From the NCBI RefSeq assembly GCF_965638725.1, contig NC_134959.1, positions 13,054,917-13,118,916 on the forward strand: 64,000 nt of DNA. Direction: 5' to 3'. Numbering within the stretch: position 1 is the stretch's first letter; each line of letters begins with the position of its first letter. The notes below the pieces were generated by a model. It was not told the origin of the DNA. It made no database searches and saw nothing but the letters and a program-made list of their open reading frames with translations. The DNA comes from Aptenodytes patagonicus (lineage: Eukaryota > Chordata > Aves > Sphenisciformes > Spheniscidae). Position numbers and translations under genes: made by a program. This document shows positions 49,840 to 58,020 of the stretch, one piece after another.

Positions 49840-50490
49840 GGGAGAGCGGCAAGTGCCGAGGGAGCGGGGCGGGGGAGGCTCGGGGCGGGCAGGGCGCCGG
49901 GGCGGGCGCTCGCCGGGCCGAGCGGGGCTCACCGCCCCCGGACTCTGCCCCGAGAAAGCCCGGCTGGGGCGAGCGGGAGCCCGGGCCGCTCGGGGGCCGC
50001 AGCCCTTCCCCGGCCGAGAGGCACCGCAAAACGCGACGGAGCCTCTGCCCCCGCCGCGGGGCCGCGGCCGGGCCCGGCTCTCCCGGGGGAGAGCAGCAGC
50101 AGCACCCCGGCAGAGCCGGGGCCGGGGAGCCGCTCCCGCCGCCCGAGTATGATTGCCGGACTTGTTGGCACCCGGCGGCGGGCAGGCGGGCGCAGGCGGC
50201 TCTCCAGCCGGCGCGGGGCTGGGGGCTTCGCCTCCGCAGGGGCCCCGGCCGGAGAGCGCCGCTGCCGCCCGGCGCCGCGGGGAGGGACGGACGGAGCGCC
50301 CGCGGCGGGCACCTCCCGGCGCGGCCAGCTGCGCGCCGGGCCGCGGAGGGCTGCGGGTCCGCTGCGGTGCGGTGCGGGTCGCGCGGCCCCGCTCCGCCCG
50401 GGGGGCTGCAGCGGCGGGGGGCGCCCGCACGGGGCCGACCCGCTCCGGGAGTTTCCTCGCAGCGCCCTGCGGCTTCCTGAGCCGACGTTC
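49840..50490. promoter_or_regulatory. CpG island B
   Basis: This is a dense CpG block with open frames of up to 267 codons in several overlapping frames on both strands. None has a domain or a consistent coding signature. A (CA)n/poly-C run ends the island near 50491-50507. Confidence 0.78.
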
Positions 50491-50499
50491 CCCCCCACA

Positions 50500-51205
50500 C
50501 ACACACCGTGGGTTGGTTTTTTTTGGGGGGGATACATTTCTGATATCTGGGGTTAGGTGGGGAATTACTTTTAACTCCAGGCGGGAGCGAATCGATTCGG
50601 ACACGGTTACCTACAGCTTAAAAGGAATGCTTCAAAATACTAAGACGCTGGGCGTGCTTACTGTCTGTTTTCCCCGTGCTCTTTCCGAAATGCCTGGTCC
50701 TGATCGCAAGGACACTGCTATCCCAGTTCTGATTTTCTGGGGCGTATTACATGTCAGAACTGTAAAAGTCCTCTGGACAATTTACAGACAAAACATCTGG
50801 TTCGTTAAAGCAAAGCTACTGGACTAAGACAAACAAACTTTGCTGCTGTGTAAATTCACTTACCCAAACAATTTACATTCAAGCAAAGATTTTAGCCCGA
50901 AGAAAAACTTTCATTCATTTGTATTCAGGAGGTTTGGGAATTCATGGGCATTTTCAAATAATTTTGCTCTAATAAAGTTATGTAGATATTACAAAATGTC
51001 TTTATTCTCTTCTCAGATTATTGTTGCTGTTGTAATGGTTCTTGACGACACTTTGTATTTTACAAAAGTGGAGTATCGTTTTCGGTCGTGGGCAGTGGTG
51101 TTTTTACACAAACTTGTCAGATCCGTATTCATCTAGCCCAGCCTTAATGAAAACTGTGTCGCCTTTGTTCTTCGCCGGGAGAAACCGAAGTACTTTTCGC
51201 ACACT
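50500..51205. other. AT-rich spacer between islands B and C
   Basis: No exon or repeat was recognised. It starts with a T run and an 8-base G run near 50515-50531. Confidence 0.5.
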
Positions 51206-51209
51206 TTTT

Positions 51210-51805
51210 GCATTTCGATGGAGTGCCGCCGAGGCGTTAGGACGGAGGGAGAGGTTTTTCCCGGGGGCGGAAGGCAGCGGTGGCAGCCGGCGGCTGCCCG
51301 GGGGCCCGGCTGGGCAGCGGGTGCCCGGCGCGGCGGCGGGCTGCCGCGTTCACCGCGCCCGGTCCCGGGCGACGCCTCCGTGGTGCTCCCGGAGCCCACG
51401 CCTCCGCCTGTGCGCGGCGGGGGGCTGCCCCGGGAAGAGCTGCTGGCAGGTGAGGGGCCCCAGCCGCCCTGCCCCGCGCCTGCTGCCGGGGCTTGGCCCC
51501 CCCCGCGGCCGGGAGCCCGGCCCCCGGCGGCCCGGCCCCGGGCGCGCCGCCTCCTCCCTCGACAGCTCGCTCCTCGCTCGGCGGGGCACCCGCCGCCTCG
51601 CAAGGCCCCAGCTCGCTGATGCCCAGCCCTTCCCGCGTGTCCGGGGGACGCTCGGCCGGTGAGGACCCGCCGGGTCCCCGCCGGCTCCTCTGCTCCGCTT
51701 GAAGGGGTGGAGGCGCCCCGCGGAGCCCCCGCGGAGCCGGGCTGCTGCTCGGGGCGAGAGGAGAGAGCCCGGGGACGGAGCAGTTCGCACAGCGGGTATG
51801 ACCCC
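51210..51805. promoter_or_regulatory. CpG island C with plus-strand donor
   Basis: CpG-dense block. A good plus-strand splice donor, GGCAG|GTGAGG, lies after 51449, so a non-coding upstream exon could start in this island. No coding frame was recognised. Confidence 0.75.
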
Positions 51806-51809
51806 CCGG

Positions 51810-53035
51810 AAAAGCAATCAAGCGGTGCTAACAAATGAGAGCAGCTACACACGCACATGGGGACCTCGACGCACGCGTCTCCCTTCCCTGTTTGCAATGA
51901 ACAAGTGGCGAAACATCAACACGCTGCTCGGGGGAGAGAAAGGTTAAAGCCCGAAACACGCTGTTTCCTAAGAGGCAGCCGTTCCAAGTTTAATAAACTT
52001 CCTCACTGATCCTCTCTGGCTATTCCCATAACTAACAGTTAATCTCAATGGTCCTTTTAGCCCCGCTGCCTCCGCTCGGACCTGGGTGGCGGGAGAGGGG
52101 TTTCTTGGGGAACTGTCGGAGTTTTCATATAGGGGAATGAAATGAGCACTGAAAATGTACAACAAAGAAGGGCACTCTAAACGGTGTACGCTGTTGAAAT
52201 GTAAAACATTCTTAGCTGATGGAAAGTTCAGGAGTGATGGTTTTCTAATTATGGGACTTATAAATAATTGGTACCTTGGTTTAAAACTGCCGGGAAGAGC
52301 GAGCTTAGAGCTGAGCCTCATGTGCTGAGCCTTTGTAGACGGAGTCTGTACAGTCATCGATTTTATGCATTATGTTTGTAAATGTTACACTTAATAAAAT
52401 TACGGGTTCTGGCTCTCTGAAATAGACTGTGACCCCCAAAGAGACCGATGCACATGAAGGAATCTGCATTTCCCTCTGTAATTCGTCTGATAGAAAGTTC
52501 AATAGATTTTTTTTTCTCCCTTAAAAAACTGGATATAGTTAACAACCAAATTATTCCACAACTTCCTGAGCGTTTTGGCACTAAGAGTTGTGAATGTGTA
52601 AGCGCAGTCCATGTGTCTGCGTGCACGTATCTCTGCTGCCTCTCTCTCACACATTCCCCCCCCCCCCCCCCCGGGAGTTCTTATTTCTAATTGAGCTGAG
52701 AAAGTTCCTCCAGTTACTGTTTACAGAAAGTTTAACTTTTTGCATTCAGTCCCCCCTCCGCCCCAATGGGTGCACTGTTACAAGCCCATCACCCTCCACT
52801 GCCAGCGCTTGTGGCCCGCCCTTTGAAAAGCAAGGTAAGTGTTGTTAGACAACCGTCACCACACAGCAGGGATGGTGGTTGTCTCGCAAATGTTTGTCTT
52901 AGTGACACCGTTCAGCTGCTGAGGTTGCAACCTGCCAGCATCTTCCACGCGGGCTGTACTTCTGCGAGAGGGAGAGCTCTGCTAGGGAATCTGTTAAAAT
53001 ACACATGCCACTAAACTCATGAATACACGCGTGTA
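51810..53035. other. Spacer between islands C and D, with poly-C and a strong donor
   Basis: Mostly AT-rich. A 17-base C run lies at 52656-52672. A near-consensus plus-strand splice donor CAAG|GTAAGTG lies after 52834, which could close an alternative first exon of the Teashirt gene or an lncRNA exon. No open frame of note precedes it. Confidence 0.4.
52656..52672 (+). repeat. Poly-C run (17 C)
   Basis: An uninterrupted run of 17 cytosines. Such runs are mutable and can form four-stranded structures on the opposite strand. Confidence 0.9.
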
Positions 53036-53039
53036 GCTG

Positions 53040-53860
53040 AGCGTAACAGCGAGAGGAGGACTGCAGCCCCCTGAAGCTAAGCCGAGCCCGACTAGCTGGC
53101 GAAAGCGGAGGGAGCGCTCCCCGCGGAGCGGAGCCCCGGCCCCGCTCGGGTGGCCGCGCTCCCCAGCCCGCTGCGCGCCGGGCACGCCGGGCAAGGGAGG
53201 CTGCGCTGCGTCGGGCGGGTTGTGTGTAGTACAAAGCTAGTGAGAGATGAGCAGATGTAGAGAGAGCGAGGTGGAAGGAAGAAAAGTTCTTGCAACTCGC
53301 AAACCCCCCGAAATCGGTGATTGGCCGCTGCAGCATTTTCCGCAGGATGCTCTGCGGCCGACTGATGGAAGACCAGAACAATTCCTGGCTTTGGAGAGGA
53401 CTCTCGCGCATTTAAGAATAGCCTTTACAGGACTGGAATGACTAAACACGCCTTATCACTTTTATTTTGCTGTAGTTTTCAGGGCGTTTTGTCAGCGCCT
53501 GATGGCAGGCTGACCTTCCCCGTGCTCCGCGCGGCCGGGCAGGAACAACGCCGGCCGGGGCTCCCGGCTCCCCGCACTCTGAGCGGAGTCTCCGAAAGTT
53601 TCTTCCAGCCTCTCCCGCCCCGGAGCTCGGAGAAATCCTCCATGTTGCGCAGCGCCCGCCGGCTCGGCCAACAGCCTCCTAAGCCCGAAGTTCACCTATC
53701 TGCCAGGCTCCCTGTTTAATTCGGTCCCGATGCAGCCGTCGCCCCGCGGAGCCGGGAGCGCAGCCGGGCTGAGCGCGGAGCGCGCCGCGGCCGCCCCTGC
53801 CCCTGCCCCTGCCCCTGCCCCTGCCCCTGCCCCTGCCCCTGCCCCCGGCCGGCCGCATCC
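53040..53860. promoter_or_regulatory. CpG island D with inverted CCAAT box
   Basis: Two CpG-dense parts (about 53050-53220 and 53490-53860) flank a more balanced middle. An inverted CCAAT box (GATTGG, 53319-53324) sits in the middle part, as is common in TATA-less promoters. The island ends in a GCCCCT hexamer array. It is a candidate upstream promoter of the Teashirt gene. Confidence 0.7.
53793..53840 (+). repeat. (GCCCCT)8 hexanucleotide repeat
   Basis: Eight perfect units of GCCCCT, followed by GCCCCC. The minus strand is (AGGGGC)8, with regularly spaced G4 tracts able to form a G-quadruplex. Confidence 0.93.
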
Positions 53861-54271
53861 TTCGGGGGGCGGGGGGGGAATAAATTATTTAGGTTTTCTA
53901 TTATTTCCTAATTCCCACTTGAAGGGGGAGGAGGGAGAGAGGAAGAAGGAGTTATTAGTCGCAGCCTAGCCCTCTCTGTTTTCCAAGGCTGCCCAACATT
54001 TGTAAATACTTATGCTGCGGCTGGTCCCCTCCTTCCTGGTTAAGTTGTTTAGTATGTTGGTTATTTGTACTGAATCCCGGTCTGTGTTGTGTCTGATGTG
54101 TTGTCGTTGCAATGTGCAGCCAGGGTGACACTGATGGATGCGCCAATGGTGAGACGGACAGATGTTAGGGCGGATCTAGCGGCATGCACCGCCACAGCGG
54201 CGGAGCCCGCCCGCACAGGGCTGCCAGCCGCCGCCGCAGCCCCGCGCCCCGTCCTGGTGCAAGCGCACGCT

Positions 54272-54275
<4 letters not shown>

Positions 54276-54307
<32 letters not shown>
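54276..54307 (+). repeat. (CA)16 microsatellite
   Basis: Sixteen uninterrupted CA units. The run is perfect and therefore likely to vary between individuals. Confidence 0.95.
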
Positions 54308-54310
<3 letters not shown>

Positions 54311-54830
54311 GGGTTTTTTGGGGAGGGGGGGGGGAACGTCTCGGTGTCGTCTCTTAAGTAGATCTGATCGCTCCTTCGGTGAGCAGATACTGTAACTGTG
54401 AGGAGCAACCAGCGAGTATCAATGAGATGGAACTGAGCGAATTTGGCAGCAGAAGCGGCAATTGACAACTCACCATTTTCTTGTTTGCAAGAAATGTTTC
54501 GTTTTCCCCCAACAGTAGCAATTTCCCGGGGACTTTAGGCGACTGCGATTTTTTTTTTTCATCCTAAAGATCAGCTTAAAAAAAAAAAATCAACTCATAA
54601 CAGTAATAATAAAAAAATTTTCCCAAACCTTCTCCACCCTTCATGTAAAGTGTTTGAATTTCCTGCAACTTGAAAAGGAAAGCAAGAGCAAAAGAGCGGC
54701 ACGGCGGCTTTATGAGATGTGAAGACGCAACAACATCTGCACTTAGTCAGGTATTTGGAATTATCCCAAATCTCGAAGAATGGGGGCGAGTGGAGAGTTT
54801 TTTGATCTTACCGTAAAAGTGAGATCATCC

Positions 54831-54921
54831 TTTTTTTTTATTCTTCCCCGTGAACTTTAAAAAAAAAAAAAAAGAAAGAAAAAAAATCGCTACTGTGGTT
54901 TTTTTTGGTGGTTTTTTTTTT
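54831..54921. repeat. Alternating poly-A and poly-T tracts next to the main island
   Basis: Poly-T, poly-A (15 A at about 54859), a GAAAGAAA run and two more T runs follow each other within 90 bp, directly before the main CpG island. Such tracts disfavour nucleosomes; a promoter-boundary role is inference only. Confidence 0.7.
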
Positions 54922-54963
54922 TCTTCACTTCTCCCAAGCGCCGGCGGCCTCCGGCAGCGCGGC

Positions 54964-54987
54964 GGGGCCGGGGCCGGGGCCGGGGCC
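54964..54987 (+). repeat. (GGGGCC)4 hexanucleotide repeat
   Basis: Four perfect GGGGCC units, then a broken fifth (GGTGCGGGGCC). It is the same motif as the C9orf72 repeat of humans, at a short length. It can form a G-quadruplex on the plus strand. Confidence 0.93.
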
Positions 54988-56008
54988 GGTGCGGGGCCGC
55001 CGTGCCCGGGCGCGCAGCGCGGCGGAGGCGGGAGGCCGGCATGGGCCCCCGCGCGCCCCCCGCGCCGCCCCGGCCCTCCCCGCTGGTGCGCGGCCCCGCC
55101 GCCCAGGGATGCGCAATCAAACCCGCAGCACATCGATCCGCCGGCGCTCGCTGAACTGAGTGCGGCGGCTCGCCAGTGAACTTGGACCAAAAAAAAAAAA
55201 AAACCCAAAAAAACGAAAAGAGAGGAAAAAAAAAAGCGCCCCGAAAAGAGGGAAAGAGAGGGAAAAGTGATCTTCCCCGACGAGCAGGGCGCGCGCGGGG
55301 CGCGGGAGTGCGCGGCCGCTGCCCGCTCCCCGTCCGGCCGGCGGCACCGCGGGGCAGGGCGCAGCGGCTCAGCCGGCGGAGACGCCGCCGTTAACGGCCG
55401 CCGGCCGGAGCGGTCCCGCGGCTGCCGACACCCCTCCCGCCCGCCGGCGCGAAGCGGAGCCCGGGCGGCTGTGGCGCCAGCCAGGTGGGAGCCGGAGGGC
55501 TGGATGTGTGCCGGCGGGCGGCCAGCTGCCCGGCGCGCCGGTGAGTGGGGCCGGGGCGGGCGGCGGCGCGAGGTGCGGGGCGAGGCGGGGGCCCGGGCTG
55601 CCGCCGCCGCTTGTCACCTCGCGGGGCGGCCGGGCTCCGCGGGGACAGGGCTCAAGCGCCGGGGGCGGGGGCCGGGCCCTCCTCGCCGGGGAGGGGGCAG
55701 AGGCTGCGGGGCGGGGGCCGGGAGGGTCCCGTGCCCCGGCGTGGCGGCGATGGCTGAGGGGGGGGGGGGCTCCGGCGGGGAACGGGTGTGCGCGGGGGCG
55801 GAAAGGGAAGAGCTGCCGGCGGGGAGCGGGGCGAGCGGAGCGGGCTGCCCTGCCCTGCCCGGGGGCGTCCGGCGGGCCGAGCCCCTCCGCCGCTGCGGGC
55901 TGCTGAGGAGAGCGGCGGCGGCGGGCGAAGTTGGGCGGCGGAGGGGGCGCGGCGAGGGGGGGGGTGCGCCCCGCCGCCGCCGCCGCCCCGGGCGGACCCT
56001 TCGCCGCC

Positions 56009-56034
56009 GCCGTGGCCGTGGCCGTGGCCGTGCC
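56009..56034 (+). repeat. (GCCGTG)n short hexamer repeat
   Basis: Four successive GCCGTG-type units in the middle of the main island, preceded by CCGCCG trinucleotide runs. Confidence 0.8.
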
Positions 56035-56283
56035 CGGCCGGCGGCGGGCGGTCCGGCCGCGCGATGCGCAAAGAGTTAAGGTGCCGTCCGGGGCGGGAGG
56101 CGGTGGGAGCGCGGTGCCCCTCTCCCTCTTTGCGGACTAGTTTGAGTGACACTGCGATCATCTCGTTTCCCTTCAAGCTTCGCCTGTTGCCGCCGCCGCC
56201 GCTCCAGCGCCGAGCCGGGAGCCGGGGAGTGGAGAGCGCAGGCTGAGGCTCCGCCGACTCCTGCCAAGAAATCCCCCGTCTTT

Positions 56284-56292
56284 ATGCCGTGA
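56284..56292 (+). promoter_or_regulatory. Minimal upstream ORF (ATG CCG TGA)
   Basis: A two-codon upstream ORF lies about 400 bases before the TSHZ start codon. It acts on translation only if the transcription start lies upstream of it, which is likely but unproven. Such tiny ORFs permit reinitiation and usually give a mild effect. Confidence 0.35.
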
Positions 56293-56438
56293 TCTCCTAG
56301 CCCGGCCAGGCACCGGGGGCGCAGGGTGGGGTGGGGGGGACTGCGGGCTCTCCCCAGCCCTCCCGCCCGCACACCTCTTCGGGGGGCTTCCCCTCCTCCT
56401 TCCTCCGGGGCGATTTGTCAAACTTCCCCCCTCTTCTG

Positions 56439-56439
<1 letters not shown>

Positions 56440-56472
<33 letters not shown>
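56440..56472 (+). repeat. (CAG)11 trinucleotide repeat in the TSHZ leader
   Basis: Eleven perfect CAG units, about 215 bases upstream of the TSHZ start codon, so in the 5' untranslated region if transcription starts upstream. One frame would give polyglutamine, but that frame has no in-frame upstream ATG near it and is not the TSHZ frame, so I do not call it coding. Confidence 0.93.
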
Positions 56473-56473
<1 letters not shown>

Positions 56474-56538
56474 GCTGTCCTCTCCTCTGTGCCGCCTCCT
56501 CCTCCGCCGCCGCCGCCTCCTCCTCCTCGGCATCGTGT

Positions 56539-56726
56539 ATGCACAGCAACAAAAAATATATCCCCAACCCAGCCCTCGAGCCGAGACTGGAGCAGCTCAC
56601 CGGATCTCTGGGGCTAAAGCAACTCTTCCCACCCCCGCGCCCAGGCAGCCCCCCCCCGCCGGCGCCGGCGGCCGCAGGAGCTCAGCATGCCGAGGAGGAA
56701 GCAGCAAGCGCCCCGGCGCGCAGCAG
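56539..56726 (+). promoter_or_regulatory. Overlapping upstream ORF across the TSHZ start
   Basis: An ATG at 56539 opens a frame (MHSNKKYIPNPALEPRLEQ...) that stays open through the TSHZ start codon to the end of exon 1, 62 complete codons in this exon, in a different frame from TSHZ. Its start context is weak (T at -3, C at +4), so leaky scanning would let ribosomes reach the TSHZ ATG, which has a better context (A at -3). An overlapping uORF of this kind usually lowers translation of the main protein. Whether the peptide itself matters is unknown. Confidence 0.4.
56687..56726 (+). CDS. TSHZ3: Teashirt zinc finger homeobox protein, first coding exon (partial)
   Basis: The exon codes for MPRRKQQAPRRAA plus one base of the next codon. 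Vertebrate Teashirt proteins share this N-terminus and gene structure: a short first coding exon, a very long intron and one large exon with the zinc fingers and divergent homeodomain. As I recall the paralogues, TSHZ3 has exactly these 13 residues, TSHZ1 has Ser at 12 and TSHZ2 has Lys at 10, so TSHZ3 fits best. Teashirt proteins are nuclear transcriptional repressors; TSHZ3 acts in neurons and in smooth muscle of the urinary tract, and binds co-repressors such as CtBP. The start has A at -3, and the donor is CAG|GTACGAG at 56727. The remaining roughly 1,000 residues are outside this window. TSHZ2 is the main alternative; exon 2 would decide. Confidence 0.78.
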
Positions 56727-56925
56727 GTACGAGAGCCGCCTTCCCCGGCCGTTTGTTTCTCCCCTCGCTTTCCTCCGGCTCTTTCGTAACCGCTTTCCAG
56801 CGGGCTGAGCCCGTCGGTCCGTACCGGGCTCCCTCCCTGCCCCGCTCCCCGCGATCGCACGCTGCATGCCGTGGGTTTTGCAGAGCAACTCTTGGTCTGG
56901 AGGCACAACACTGTGGCGTGGGGGC

Positions 56926-56949
56926 TTTTTTTTTTTTTTTTTTTTTTTT
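56926..56949 (+). repeat. Poly-T run (24 T) in intron 1
   Basis: An uninterrupted T run 200 bases after the exon 1 donor. It is likely to be length-variable and hard to sequence accurately. Confidence 0.9.
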
Positions 56950-57884
56950 CCTTGGGGTGGCAGGGGTGGGGGCGCATGAAAGCCCTTTCCCTACTTTGGT
57001 ACCCACTTTGATTTATTCCTAACTCCGCCATCGCCTGACTCAGTTCTGGGGGCAACACTTTGTGAAAGCCAGGCGGGTGTGTGCAGGCACATACTACATG
57101 TACACATACGATCTGTGTGACTGTAGGGGTGGGGGAAGGAGGCGAATTTTGTTCATTTTCAGCCCGTACTTTGGCACCTACTTTGCTTCTATCCCTTGGA
57201 GTCTTCGTTCTTCGCCATCCCCTTCCCTCACATGCAAATGGTTTGTGAAAGCCAGTGAAAATATTCTTTTAAAAAAAAAAAATCTGTAAAAAGAGATAGG
57301 CTGTGTATAAATACATGGCACGCTGTGAACGAAGTGGTAGGGACAAAGTGATTTGGAGGGTCTGCAGCGTTACTTGAAGATCCAAGCCCAGAACTGGCTC
57401 CTTTGCTCAACTTTTATCTTTTTCTTTCTTCCCCTTGGACGGCACTGGAGGTGTCTCTGCTGGGCAGACAGACCCACCTAGTTGGTCACTTTCTTTGGCA
57501 ACCTCTTCTGTTAATCCTATTGATTTCTTATTTATGAGTCCAGATGAGAAGCTGCAAAGGAAACCAAAGGGGAAAAAAAAAAAAAAAAAAGGGTCTGTGT
57601 ATTGTCAAATGACTGGCAAATGTTTCTGATAGTGCCTTTACAATTTCCTCCATTTTTTTTTCTTTTTAGAAATACTTTTCGAGGCTTTGTCCTGGTGAGG
57701 TTTTCTGTTTGTTTGTTTTGTTTTCCTTATGCCAGAAATGTCAACTCCTGTTAAACTTAAGCAGTGTTTTTTTGAAAAGCCAAATTGAAAAGAAAACAGT
57801 AAAAAAAAGCCCCACATAATTTTACAGTAATCCTTAGTTGGGGATATGTGGGCTGGAAAAGGTTTCCTTGGCCTGTTGCCATCC

Positions 57885-58020
57885 TTGATTTGATGGCTGA
57901 TTGATCGCCTGTCATCTGGCTGCCTTTGATCTATTCATTCCCGATAAACATCAATAAATCACTTGCCATGGTAACGCCAGACTCGGTGACGTCACACGTG
58001 GCCTGTCAACTCTCTGTCAG
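57885..58020 (+). promoter_or_regulatory. Candidate intronic enhancer with RFX, CRE and E-box sites
   Basis: An almost perfect RFX X-box palindrome, TTGCCATGGTAAC, is at 57963-57975. It is followed by a consensus cAMP response element TGACGTCA (57987-57994) and directly by a CACGTG E-box (57995-58000). Before them are a PBX/HOX-like TGATTGAT (about 57897-57904), a TCF/LEF-like CTTTGATCT near 57924 and a forkhead-like ATAAACA near 57944. The cluster lies about 1.2 kb into intron 1. The binding families are established knowledge; occupancy and activity are inference. Confidence 0.45.

Larger units (their letters stand above)
53860..54930. other. Spacer between islands D and E
   Basis: Mixed sequence with a small CpG-rich patch at about 54165-54260, a CA repeat, and long A and T runs at 54831-54921. 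No exon was recognised. A minus-strand donor, ACG|GTAAGAT, is found with its intron starting at 54811. Confidence 0.5.
54935..56760 (+). promoter_or_regulatory. CpG island E, main TSHZ promoter region
   Basis: This is the largest and densest CpG island in the window. It is broken only by an A-rich stretch at about 55187-55270. It holds the first coding exon near its right edge. No TATA box was seen at a fitting distance, in line with a dispersed CpG-island promoter. Inside it are a GGGGCC repeat, a GCCGTG repeat, a CAG repeat, and a strong plus-strand donor (GCCG|GTGAGTGG after 55540). Transcription start sites cannot be fixed from sequence alone. By family habit, this is the promoter of the Teashirt gene. 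Confidence 0.82.

Noticed and set aside
49772-50827. Long open frames of 190-270 codons in the CpG islands
   Set aside because: They overlap in many frames on both strands, consist of Arg, Pro, Gly and Ala, and have no domain. High GC removes stop codons.
56687-56726. TSHZ1 or TSHZ2 as the gene
   Set aside because: As remembered, TSHZ1 has Ser at residue 12 and TSHZ2 has Lys at residue 10, whereas this exon has Ala and Arg. Not excluded outright, because only 13 residues are visible.
56326-56808. Polyglutamine protein frame across the CAG repeat
   Set aside because: The frame begins at GTG and has no ATG before the CAG tract; the recognised Teashirt N-terminus is in another frame in the same exon. 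Only the part from ATG 56539 is kept, as an upstream ORF.
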